NCBI GenBank assembly: GCA_013054445.1
Contig: JAAMPI010001794.1
Coordinates: 1 to 10,425 of the forward strand
Direction of reading: 5' to 3'
Length of the DNA: 10,425 nucleotides
DNA from: Cudoniella acicularis
Taxonomy: Eukaryota > Ascomycota > Leotiomycetes > Helotiales > Helotiaceae
Translations under genes and position numbers: made by a program
Notes under the pieces: model-generated
What the model saw: only the letters and a program-made list of their open reading frames with translations
What the model was told of the DNA's origin: nothing
The model's database searches: none
Shown here: positions 1-8,684 of the stretch, piece by piece
Position numbering within the stretch: position 1 is the first letter of the stretch
Layout of the letters: each line of letters opens with the position of its first letter

Positions 1-736
1 CCCGGATTCTATAAGTTACCGGTGACTTCTAGGTCACTACTATAGGAGGGTAGACCAAGCCCTCCTATCGGCACTTAACATTATCTAGAAGGCCTTCCTA
101 GTCAATTACGGCTTACAAGAAGAGCCCCTTCACTAGAGATCCTACCCTCCTACCCCTCCTACCCTAGTCTTCCTGCCTCCCGTATACTATACTGATCCCT
201 GGATCCCCTACCCCGTGTGTTCTATATATTCTCGGAGGTGCCTATACTCCGCTAGGGACCCTACCGTATGCTAAAAGACTGTTATAAGGAGACGATTTCG
301 GCCGTTTCGAGGGTCACTACTTCTTAGTGTGTCGATAGAATAATAGGTGAGGTATGTAGACTAAAGGTCATGCTCGTATAAGAGACGGGGTTGTTATTAT
401 CATGTTTAGGGGGCGCGTCACTCGTCTCTCTATTATTAATAACTATATTAGTGTTAGTTTTTCACGTGACTAGTAAGTCTTCTAGTAGTGTCCTAGTACC
501 CTTCCGTACCTTCGTCGACTTTTTTCGATGATTCTAGAGGGTTGTGGTGATTCGGTGTCGTGTCGCGACGTCTACGCGTCCCCCCTACAGGTCGCCGACA
601 ACGATAACTCCATAACGAATAGAGCTATCGACGTCGCGATTGTGGGGGAGGGACGGCGAAGGATCGTAGAGTCGTGTGCACTAGGTTTTGAGGCTTCGTT
701 TCTAAAAAGTGTGTCCTTCGAAATTCTGTGTTCCTC

Positions 737-818
737 GCTTTCTCTATATATAAACTAGGAAAAGTGGATTTGGATATGCTTTCTCTATATACGAACAGAA
801 CAAAGTGGGTTCGGAATT
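737..818. repeat. Imperfect 41-bp direct duplication
   Basis: Two adjacent 41-base units (737-777 and 778-818) both begin GCTTTCTCTATATA and align without gaps, with 11 mismatches (about 73% identity). They lie inside the RIP-like tract. A diverged tandem duplication is the simplest reading. Confidence 0.45.
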
Positions 819-1057
819 GTTCTTTTCTACACAGGAGAGTTCTAAGAGTGCGCCGAGAGCTTAATAGCACGTATATGATCACTTACCTAAGGTCTGACAA
901 TTGTGCTATAAAGATGCTTCTCTATAGTAGCAAATTTTGTTTGGCATCTCCCTTCCTATGTCGACGATTAGCGAAAAAACCACTAAAGACATAGAACATA
1001 ATAGTGCTCTGATTAGCCGTCTAGGCTCTAATAGAGGGGTCTGTCTCAAATTCTCCG

Positions 1058-1364
1058 CTTAATCCTGCGGATATTTGTTTTAGTGGCTTGGTCGAGAATC
1101 TCAGTATTTTCTTCCCCTCCTCTCTTCTACCGCTCTTTAGTTTATCTTCTCGACACTCAACTATACCATAGCCCTAGTCCCGCCTTGTCATTTGTTTTTG
1201 TTGTGTGATCGAGCGTCTCTCTTCTACTGTCCTTTAATAATTAACTAAATCGCTACCCTAATTCCTGCCTTACTATTTGTTTTCGCGGGTATGGTTAGGC
1301 GTCCTTCCCCTGCTCCCCTCTTCCGCTACTCTTTAAAATACTTTGATACTAATATAATCATAGC
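1058..1364. repeat. Degenerate tandem repeat, three diverged units
   Basis: Three successive units start near 1058, 1173 and 1257 and are about 115, 84 and 108 bases long. Each opens with a C(C/T)TA(A/G)TCC(T/C)GC-like box, followed by an ATTTGTTTT box, a pyrimidine-rich CTCTTC stretch and a CTTTA box. A possible partial fourth copy starts at 1365 (CTTAATTCG, then ATATGTTTTC). The last two full units are multiples of three (84 and 108). On the minus strand their junctions fall in the same reading frame, which hints at a former coding repeat. The first unit does not keep this phase. Divergence is heavy, so unit boundaries are approximate. Confidence 0.45.
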
Positions 1365-1870
1365 CTTAATTCGATATATCCATATGTTTTCATGGCAGCT
1401 ATTTGTTAGGGATAGTATAGTTATTATCGCTACTTATAGTTGTTAGTCGTCTAATATTAAAGGGGCCGCTTACTACCTCTATCAAATTAGTCGCCTCCTT
1501 CCCAAGGCCGTGCATTTGTCGCAAGGCTTCGTGCAGCAGGCTGTCCTAGGGGCTTTCTGGCCTTGTCAACAACGACTGAAGGCAGTAATGATGTTGCATA
1601 GAAATTCTGCTAGTTGATACGGCTCTTGCCAACGCCTCGGTAAAATAGCCACTAATCCTGCCCCACACTACGGTATCATGATACGTATTATCAAAAAGCC
1701 ATGATACGAAATATCCTCACGACTATTCTAAAGGTAATAGCGACCGCGATATCCGCATTCTACTTATAACTCTGACTGCCGGGTTAGCTGGCGCGAAACT
1801 TTATACCGACAAGTCGCCTAGGCTCAGCGTCTGTTCTTGAATAATGCCTGTTATAAGAGCGTAGTCCCCT

Positions 1871-2660
1871 AAAACTAATTAGAACACCCTCGTTGAGACG
1901 CTCTCGTCACTAGCAAAGAATAAGGGAGAGGAGGCAATATACAAAACATTATAAACAGAGTTAAGGAAGCAGCAAAACACCTATCACCTTTTAGGCATAG
2001 TTGATCACCACAAATAGCTTGACAAGGGCAGGAATATAAAGTACGAGAATATGCCAAAAAAAACACGGCAATCTCAGTCAAATTGCCAGCTGGAGAATAT
2101 CTGGTCTTCCTTATTCAAGGCAGATTCAAGTTAGATGACACTTTAGATTTGATTGCAGAGTGCGGAATGGGGAATATTATAACGGGCTCAAAGGTTCTTT
2201 TTTTTAGATAAATCGACAGCTATGGTGGTTATATCAGGCTTCCGAATTTGGGATCAGAAACTCGGTTCTGAACTCAAACTCCGATTGAAATTCACTAGGA
2301 GGATCATAAAACTCGAATAGCTTGTTTGCATAACCTAATGAATATTATCCCCCCTCTTGGCCTTGTGACCCTGGTAGCCCCTGATGTTTCCCCATAGCTG
2401 CCGCTAAGTTAGAACCTAGAATTAACATATAGGATACTGCGACTCGCTTTGCAGGTTCTGGTTGGATGGCTGCCCATGTCCAAGACTGAGGTTGACGGGG
2501 TTGCCAATTTCCTAAGTGACTTGTTCATAATTCGCTAGTAATGATGTGATTTGGTTGCTGCTCAATGTTCCTAGTTCTGGTGCCTTTGGTCACTTACATC
2601 TCGGTGTGACGTTTTCCTAGGATTTAGCCTCTGCCCGACGTCAGCGACACTGGCAACGCA
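1871..2660. other. Less mutated intergenic island, no supported gene
   Basis: CpA and TpG are common again here and the TpA excess drops, so this piece seems to have escaped the mutation seen on both sides. I found no gene I can defend. Two short protein-like readings exist. One is a plus-strand frame of about 53 codons starting MPKKNTAISVKLPAGEYLVF near 2051. The other is a minus-strand frame of about 57 codons containing SWTWAAIQPEPAKRVAVSYM near 2490-2430, which continues after one TAA for about 33 more codons. The second has a faint membrane-protein flavour but matches no family I recognise. Either could be chance or a gene relic. Confidence 0.4.
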
Positions 2661-2967
2661 CGGAGCAGGATAGTTATAAACCTCGCTACCGCTTATTACT
2701 AGATTGACTTAATCTTTCCTCTCTAGTGTTAGCGGTAAGGGTATATATGGTATAGCCGTAGTACGCGGTATATAGTATATAGAAGATATATCTATATAGT
2801 CGTCGGTAGGCGGCTAAGGTGTAGGCGGAAGAAGAGTCGACTGTTAGGTCGAGAGTGATTCAAGTATATAGAATAATAATATGAATTTGACTTAAAGACT
2901 TATCTATCTACAAAGGGGTGAGCGGACTATATATACTACAAGTGTAGTTACTAGAAGCTTCTATAAC
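2661..2967. repeat. TpA-rich RIP-like tract
   Basis: The sequence turns TpA-rich again, with runs such as GGTATATATGGTATAG and GTATATAGTATATAG around 2740-2800. It contains no open frame of note and no RNA gene that I can see. It probably belongs to a decayed repeat. Confidence 0.5.
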
Positions 2968-3051
2968 TTAGAAATCAACGCTTAGAAATCAACGCTTAGA
3001 AATCAACGCTTATAAATCAACGCTTATAAATCAAAGCTTATAAATCAAAGA
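2968..3051. repeat. Tandem array of six 14-bp units
   Basis: Six head-to-tail 14-base units fill 2968-3051. Units 1-3 are TTAGAAATCAACGC, unit 4 is TTATAAATCAACGC, unit 5 is TTATAAATCAAAGC and unit 6 is TTATAAATCAAAGA. Changes accumulate stepwise from left to right. The array ends 57 bases before the stop codon of the truncated NLR fragment on the minus strand, so it sits on the broken side of that gene. Confidence 0.93.
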
Positions 3052-3108
3052 ACAACCTAGAAGATTCTAGTAAGGTCTAAACCTTAAGCCTAGAATAGTG
3101 CTTATTAC

Positions 3109-3327
3109 CTAATAATGTAACACAAACTGTTCCATAGCTTCAAGAAATGCTTGTATTCTGGTGAAATTCATCATCTCGAGGCGTCGGCCTTGCTCGTCCT
3201 GGATATATTTCACTGCGAGCTTGACATCTTCCAGGGACGTAACCTGGAAATTCTCCAATTCCTCGGCGCTAAGACGAGACTTAAACCTTACTAAGACATC
3301 GTCGAAAGTGGTGGGTGTAGATGCCAT
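3109..3327 (-). pseudogene. Truncated N-terminal exon of a fungal NLR/STAND-type protein
   Basis: Reading from an ATG at 3327-3325, the 72-residue product starts MASTPTTFDDVLVRFKSRL. It contains the blocks FQVTSLEDVK, IQDEQGRR and FLEAMEQF. From memory of the family, these are the conserved opening of fungal STAND/NLR-like proteins (NACHT or ankyrin/WD types, the DUF7708-like N-terminal region), which normally run for many hundreds of residues. Homology breaks right after EAMEQF. Only VLHY and a TAG stop follow, and RIP-like DNA with a 14-bp tandem array lies beyond, so no NACHT/NB-ARC, ankyrin or WD part is present. The upstream side keeps a TATA-like stretch (3351-3358) about 25-30 bases before the ATG, so a short transcript is possible. 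The intact part has no stop or frameshift. It is most likely a gene fragment. A short functional protein is the less likely alternative. Confidence 0.72.
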
Positions 3328-4014
3328 GATTTTGATCTGAGCTGGTAGAGATATAAAGTAAGACAGGATTTATCGTGACGGACTTCTCGGAGGACAAATA
3401 CTGCACCATTAAATCAATCGATATTAAAATACAAGTTTATGGAAGCAACTACTTCCGCAAGTCTGCGGCTCCTTGGAAGTTCAAAATTTTCGTGAGGCTT
3501 AGATTTCCAATTTATGGCGGTGTGTGGCGCTGGAGCGGGCATGCACATACATCGGCGCATCCAGGTGAATGATTGGTGGGGGGTGCTGCAGCACAGCCCC
3601 TGAAGCTCTTGTTTTGATCTGTGGCTTCTCGGTGACTCGTTAGAGGTTAGGCTTGACTTTAACAGTTGTCAGCCAACCCCGCTTGTCATGCTCCGCCCAG
3701 CCTTGCGACAACATGTCTCTCGGATCCTGACAGCTTTCTTCAAAACTTTGTAGATGAATTTCCCTTACCCATTCGAGCAAAATATCCATGACTATATACT
3801 TAGATTTGCCTTATTTGAAATAAGGCTGGCCGGTGGCAGCCAATGATTTAGCCGGAACTTTGCCGTGGACCCATCACATATAACACTTTAACAAAATCGT
3901 AAATCTCCGAACCCTAACCGATGAAATGGAAGCTAATTAATGATAAGCAAGTACCAGGGTAACTTAGTTTCAACATGCGAGCCTACTAAAACCAGCATAC
4001 TGCTTTAATTAGCA
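3328..4014. other. Divergent intergenic region between the NLR fragment and the helicase
   Basis: This 687-base interval separates two diverging genes and would hold both promoters. Composition is close to that of genes, not RIP-like. A plus-strand frame at 3375-3572 (65 codons) has no recognisable domain and I do not call it a gene. A 12-base palindrome GTGCTGCAGCAC sits at 3583-3594 within G/C-rich flanks. A TATA-like ATATAA at 3878-3883 lies about 135 bases before the helicase ATG. TACTAAAAC near 3984 followed by TTAATTAG at 4005-4012 could be the branch point and acceptor of a 5' UTR intron. An upstream ATG at 3921 opens a short frame that does not join the helicase frame. Confidence 0.5.
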
Positions 4015-7000
4015 ATGGCGCCGGGGGACCAAATTCCTTTTCCAAATACTATACAAGTACTCAATTCAAACCAAGACTCGGGGTTATATACCTATTCAAC
4101 ACCAAGGTTGGAACCACTTGAGCCCCCAGTTGAATTGAAAGCTCCGTAAGTTCTTCTTGGAGCTTGCATTCCTTTACAGTTGTTTAATTATTGACAATGA
4201 GATTTCCAGGATTCACGTGCTGGGTTTTAATATCGACTACCACCAGGCTCCGAAGCCCTTACTGGACAATTCTGGAACTAGAAATTTCATACCGAATACA
4301 GCCGAGCCGTCAAAGAGCCCTGGCTCTAGTGAGTATTCTCTATCGCAGGATGACGTGCTCCATAAACCTGCTCCACTGGGTCTAGTGCCAACACTGCAAC
4401 TAAACGGGGCCACGGAATCCTTTCAACCGGGTGATGCAGTTGACAAGAAATTTTGCTTTGGCATGGTAAGGTCTTCGCACTCTTCTTCACGAATTATGAC
4501 CTCAGTTCATTATAAATTTTAAATAATCCATGCAATAATAAGAATTCTCTGACATTTTCAAAGGTACACAACACGGCTGCTAAACTGGTCGATTTGTCAC
4601 CAGTATTACTAGAGAACCCAGGGGAAATTTCTTTATCCACAGAAAGACATTCGCTCGAGCTTAACTTTCAAGATCATTGCGTCATGTTGTCATCATCAGT
4701 TGCGCAAAATTTCGCAGTACTAAACGATAGAATGAGCAAGCTGCTTCACGATGTTAGGCTAATGTCTCCCTGCAATTTTGAGGCATTTCTAGATAGAACA
4801 GTTTGGACCAATTTTCTTGGTTCTCTCTCAAAGGTTGAAAAGAATGCGGTATTCCTTCTTGATATTGTTCTTTACGGACCAGCGAATATCGGGCAAGAAC
4901 TCGGGGAAATGTTCACAGACGCACGAGTATACTTACAACACCCATACTCTTTAGATTCTGACATACCTTACAACAATCCTCACTTTTTGAAGTTTGATCG
5001 TCGCCCATATAATGGCACCTCGTCTCACTTAGAAAGTGGTGGCAAAGAGATGACAGAAAGCAGACTTTTAATCACGAAAAGCGATACATCCCTTATCGCT
5101 GAAAAGTTTATTTCGGAGATTACGAGTCCTTCCCAACTGCGTCGTAAGATGGATGCAATTTATGGAACTCTTACGAGATCAAAGAAGTTGGTTCGAATTG
5201 AGGCAGATATCAGAGTAACTAGGAAATTACTTCCGTAAGTGTCCTATACCCCAGTCAAGCTTCAAAGCAATAATGAAATAAGACACCAAGAGGAAGCATT
5301 ATGTTTCATGGCTCAAAGAGAATTCGGACCGATTCCTGAGGTGTTCAGTTTATGGATTCCACAAGTAAATGGAGGTGTACCTAAGTGAGCCACCTCTATT
5401 GAAAACAAGGGATACGACTAAATAACCCCACTTAGCTTTCAACACTCGATAACTGGCACGAAAGTTACTCAACGTCCGGAAGAAACTGTTGGAGGCATAT
5501 TGGCCGATGACATGGGGCTTGGGAAAACACTGACAGTGATATCAACAATCATTAGGACAGCAGAACATGCTCAATCGTTTGCTAAAGCTTCGACATACGG
5601 CTCAAATTCCAGTTATATGGAGTCTTCTGAAGCGGTTCCGCTAATAGCCTCAAGGTCTACTCTTGTGATTGTTCCATCAACTCGTAAGAAGGTTCGCCCT
5701 CTGAAACTCGAGAAATTATTAACCATAGTAGTTCTTATTGATGAATGGCGGCAAGAAATCAAATTGTAAGCCGCAGAACCAAGGAATCTTCTACAACCTT
5801 TTGTGATTTGAAGTTGATGATTTACAGGCACTGTGATGGATCTTTAAACATCATCATATACCACAGTCGAGGCCGTGAACCCAATCCCCACGTTCTTTCC
5901 GAATCCGACATAGTATTAAGCACGTATCATACTGTCGCAACGGAAGTTTTGGATCCGGAAAGTCCATTATATAGAATTACATGGTTTCGGGTCGTCTTAG
6001 ACGAAGGTATGTCCTTTTTACAGGTCGAGAGTAAAGTATTTTGAAGGGGAAATTCATTGACGCAATTATGATTTCAGCTCATACAGTGCGAAACATGACC
6101 ACGAAGCTGTTCAAGGCGGTCTCAAATTTGCATGCCAAGTTTCGCTGGTGCTTGACTGGAACGCCGGTACAAAACAGCCTCGAGGATCTTGCTTCTCTGA
6201 CAACTTTCATTCGCAGCGCTCAGCTTACAAACCTTTCCGAATTCCGAAAACACATCATAAATCCTCTGATAAAGGGAACAGAACAAGGAATGAACAACAT
6301 ACGCTTACTACTTGATTCAGTATGCCTTCGTCGCACGAACACGCTTCTTCAATTGCCTGATATATCGGATGAAGATCAATTTATAGATTTCTCCGAGCCA
6401 GAGAAAGCGTTGTATATTGCGACTCAGCAGCAAATGATCAAGGAAATCAAGCAACTTGGAGGTCAGGACAGAAATGCGAAGGGATATTACGGCATTTTCC
6501 AACTTCAGCTTCAGCTGCGACGATTGTGTAACCATGGCACATTCCAGAAACTTTCATCTAAAACGCCTGGAAAACATGTCGCATTCGATCCAGAACAAGC
6601 TCTGTTGTTTCTCCAGGAAAAAAGAGAGGCAAAATGCCATTATTGCAGATTCGAAGTCACTGGTCTTAAAGGTCTAGAGGAGAGATCTTCCGGACATTTC
6701 ACAACTTGTGGGCATTTAATATGTTCAAACTGTCTTCCCCGTTATAAGAAGGAGCTGATTACAGGCGCCGATTCTCGAATTCGTTGTTCTGTCTGCAATG
6801 AAATTGTCACAGAAAAGTATTTGGCAAGTTCCGGTTTTGACGATGGAGAGACGAATAGTAATGCAGCCTCATCCCGGGAACTCTTCGAAGAGACGGGAAT
6901 TTCATCTAAAATTTCGGCACTGCTTAAGGACTTGAAATATAATCCAACAGAAGGAAAAAGGTGAAGAATTGTTCCCTATAAATCGAGCAGAGAAGCTAAC

Positions 7001-7534
7001 ATTTTTTGTGCGAAGCATTGTCTTCTCTTGCTGGACCAGATCACTTGACCTCGCAGGACTGCACCTCAGTTCGGAAAACATTAGCTTCGAACGAATTGAT
7101 GGCACCTACACGCTTTCTCAGAGGCTCAAAATCTTGGAGAATTTTCAATCTCAGCCACTTCCTCGAATCTTGCTGATGACAACTGGCACTGGGGCGATTG
7201 GGTAAGTTTGGAAGAGGCATTTTGAGGCGTTGAATATGCATGAGATATGCTGATTTTATTTTATAGACTCAATCTAACGATAGCAAATAGTGTTTATTTG
7301 TTAGAGCCGCAATGGAATCCTATGGTCGAGAGCCAGGCAATAGCGCGAGTTCTCCGGCTTGGTCAAGAGAGGAAAGTTAGGGTTGTGCGATATATTGTTG
7401 TTGGCACTGTTGAAACGGTAAGAGAATTGAAGAGTAAATTGAAACACGTTACTAACGCTATCTTGCAGACCATGAGGACTCAGCAAACACGAAAACTGGA
7501 CCTTGCGAAGCTAGGTTGGAGAGACGAAGATTAA
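4015..7534 (+). CDS. SNF2-family DNA helicase/translocase with RING finger (Rad5/HLTF-like), 11 exons
   Basis: I join exons 4015-4145, 4210-4465, 4564-5234, 5283-5384, 5436-5683, 5732-5765, 5828-6006, 6078-6960, 7016-7201, 7267-7417 and 7469-7534. The total is 2907 nt, giving 968 residues with no frameshift or internal stop. All introns are GT-AG, 48-98 nt. Key parts in order: LLPHQ before the ATPase (351-355), Walker A DDMGLGKT (411-418), VPSTLLIDEW, DEAH box (539-542), LTGTPVQN (566-573), C3HC4 RING (C727, C730, C751, H753, C756, C759, C777, C780), motif V GTGAIGLNLT, motif VI QAIARVLRLGQ (920-930) with both arginines. The RING inside the helicase core is the known Rad5/Rad16/HLTF arrangement: an ATP-driven dsDNA translocase with predicted E3 ubiquitin-ligase activity in the nucleus, linked to damage tolerance in the named relatives. 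The role here is inferred; fungi carry many such paralogues. Start chosen at AGCAATGG, the first in-frame ATG. The first ~350 residues are poorly conserved; I cannot firmly place a HIRAN domain. Confidence 0.9.
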
Positions 7535-7573
7535 TATTCTGTAAACTACAATTTCTCAAAGTGAGTTTTCATA

Positions 7574-7579
7574 AATAAA
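7574..7579 (+). terminator. Poly(A) signal for the helicase gene
   Basis: AATAAA lies 40 bases after the helicase stop codon. A second A-rich stretch (TAAAATAAAATAAAC) follows at about 7587-7602. Position and sequence fit a 3' end signal, although fungal polyadenylation signals are loose. Confidence 0.5.
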
Positions 7580-8085
7580 ACACTTTAAAATAAAATAAAC
7601 AATAGGCGGCAAAGTCATTATTCTAGGACATTAAAACGTTAATGTACTTAAGTATTCAACTCTAGCTTATGCCTTTGCCTTAAGCTTACTTGAGAGAAGG
7701 TGTCCTGCGATCCTCACCTACTTTTTTTTTTATATTAGGAAATTCTTATTACGTGAAATTAGTCAGAATACACGTGATATAGAATTATCAAATTGCCTTT
7801 ATTCTATAAAATAGAAATGTAGTATAGTATGTAGACTTCTTTTAGTGAGAAATAAGTTATAACCTACTACTCTTTTTCTCGGTCACATGTCTATAACTCT
7901 CTTCTAAAGTCTGGATCTTTTAAAAAAGTACTTAATCCACGAACGAAGGGACGATATAGGCCGCTGCGCGGACTATATCATCGACTACGAGCCTCTAAGA
8001 CTTATAGGCGAAGGTAGTAAGGCAGGCATAGCCTGCCCCTACTAAATTTAGAGCTTGTTTAACTTTCGAAATGTTTTTTTTAATG

Positions 8086-8220
8086 TCACGTGAGTGATAA
8101 AGTCACGAGGTATAAAAGAGCTTTATAGGAACCTTTTAGGTTAGATCATTTTCTAATTCAAAAATTACTATCGCTTTAATACTAGTAGTTAGTATTAGGT
8201 GTTGTAAGGGTCTTCTAGCA
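8086..8220 (+). promoter_or_regulatory. TATA-type promoter or solo-LTR-like segment
   Basis: A TCACGTGA palindrome at 8086-8093, preceded by TG, is followed 18 bases later by a clean TATAAAAG at 8111-8118 and then an AT-rich leader up to about 8220. A short palindromic start plus a TATA box with no gene downstream would fit the U3/R part of an LTR from a retrotransposon. No matching second LTR, inverted TG...CA ends or target duplication could be shown, so this is a suggestion only. Confidence 0.25.
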
Positions 8221-8262
8221 TTGCAAATAAAGTCACGGGATCATCGGTTATTACCTATCGTG

Positions 8263-8343
8263 CTACGGTGGTGCCAGGGCTAAAGTATGGCTCACCGCCT
8301 TCATTCTGCCGTAGCCATACTTTAGGCCGTGCAGAGCCGTAAC
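8263..8343. repeat. Imperfect inverted repeat (foldback)
   Basis: The core arms CTAAAGTATGGCT (8280-8292) and AGCCATACTTTAG (8313-8325) are perfect 13-base reverse complements around a 20-base loop. Pairing continues outward with mismatches to about 8263 and 8343; for example GCTACGG on the left pairs with CCGTAAC on the right at six of seven positions. The whole structure is about 80 bases. It may be a small foldback element or a stem-loop in a lost transposon. Confidence 0.65.
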
Positions 8344-8551
8344 TACGGCAATATGGTAGGTAGCCAACCAGATGCCTCCCCATCTCCACTTAATGCCTGT
8401 CTTTGCCTAAGGCCAAAAGCGGTGCTAGAAAAGAAGGGTTTTGAGCTGGAGAGTTGTCGCTAAAAGAACCAATTGTGGCCTTTCAACATCACGTGCTTCT
8501 CAGACCAAGATTAATCCGGTGTTTTCGAAGAGAAGCCTCCTAATACCACAG

Positions 8552-8684
8552 ATCACGTGTTAAGGTACTTCAAGTTAAAGGAAACATTTCAACAAATAAT
8601 AAAAACCAATAACTCGCTAATTATGTTTAAAATAATAAGTTGAGAAAAGTGATTGAGTGGGGCTAGCGAAGTGGCTCACGTGAT
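8552..8684. repeat. 133-bp interval bounded by inverted ATCACGTG ends
   Basis: ATCACGTG at 8552-8559 and CACGTGAT at 8677-8684 face each other. Beyond these eight bases the two ends share little, and no clear target-site duplication flanks them. It could be a degraded miniature inverted-repeat element or simply two palindromic CACGTG sites that happen to be close. Confidence 0.25.

Larger units (their letters stand above)
1..1870. repeat. RIP-degraded repeat tract, probable transposon or coding relic
   Basis: This stretch is very rich in TpA and poor in CpA/TpG. A hand count over the first 300 bases gives TpA/ApT near 1.9 and (CpA+TpG)/(ApC+GpT) near 0.47, the known signature of repeat-induced point mutation in ascomycetes. 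No intact gene is visible. The open frames present are short and resemble no protein I know. On the minus strand, reading down from about 1925 to 1380, one frame looks protein-like (for example LLHEALRQMHGLGKEATNL near 1530-1475). It is broken by about eight stops (TAA, TAG, TGA), each obtainable from CAA, CAG or CGA by C-to-T change. A neighbouring minus frame also looks protein-like (a Cys-rich TACCTKPCDKC near 1540-1510), so the true frame is unresolved. Stop density is not below chance. The tract runs off the left edge. Family not identified. Confidence 0.65.

Noticed and set aside
528..994. Overlapping 76-88 codon frames on both strands
   Set aside because: They lie in RIP-like DNA, overlap each other, and show no domain or codon pattern of a gene.
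1672..1683. Palindrome GTATCATGATAC
   Set aside because: Perfect but only 12 bases, in TpA-rich DNA where such palindromes arise easily; no second copy with structure around it.
1875..2081. Minus-strand 68-codon frame with hydrophobic and Cys residues
   Set aside because: No recognisable family, no leader or splice signals; an equally plausible reading exists on the plus strand.
3375..3572. Plus-strand 65-codon frame upstream of the helicase
   Set aside because: No domain; it lies in the likely shared promoter of the diverging NLR fragment and helicase.
4191..4385. 64-codon frame inside helicase exon 2
   Set aside because: Shadow of the spliced helicase frame, which matches family sequence.
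5385..5435. In-frame TGA after GGVPK as evidence that the helicase is a pseudogene
   Set aside because: A GTGAGC donor overlaps this stop, and splicing to 5436 restores the conserved sequence leading to the Walker A motif.
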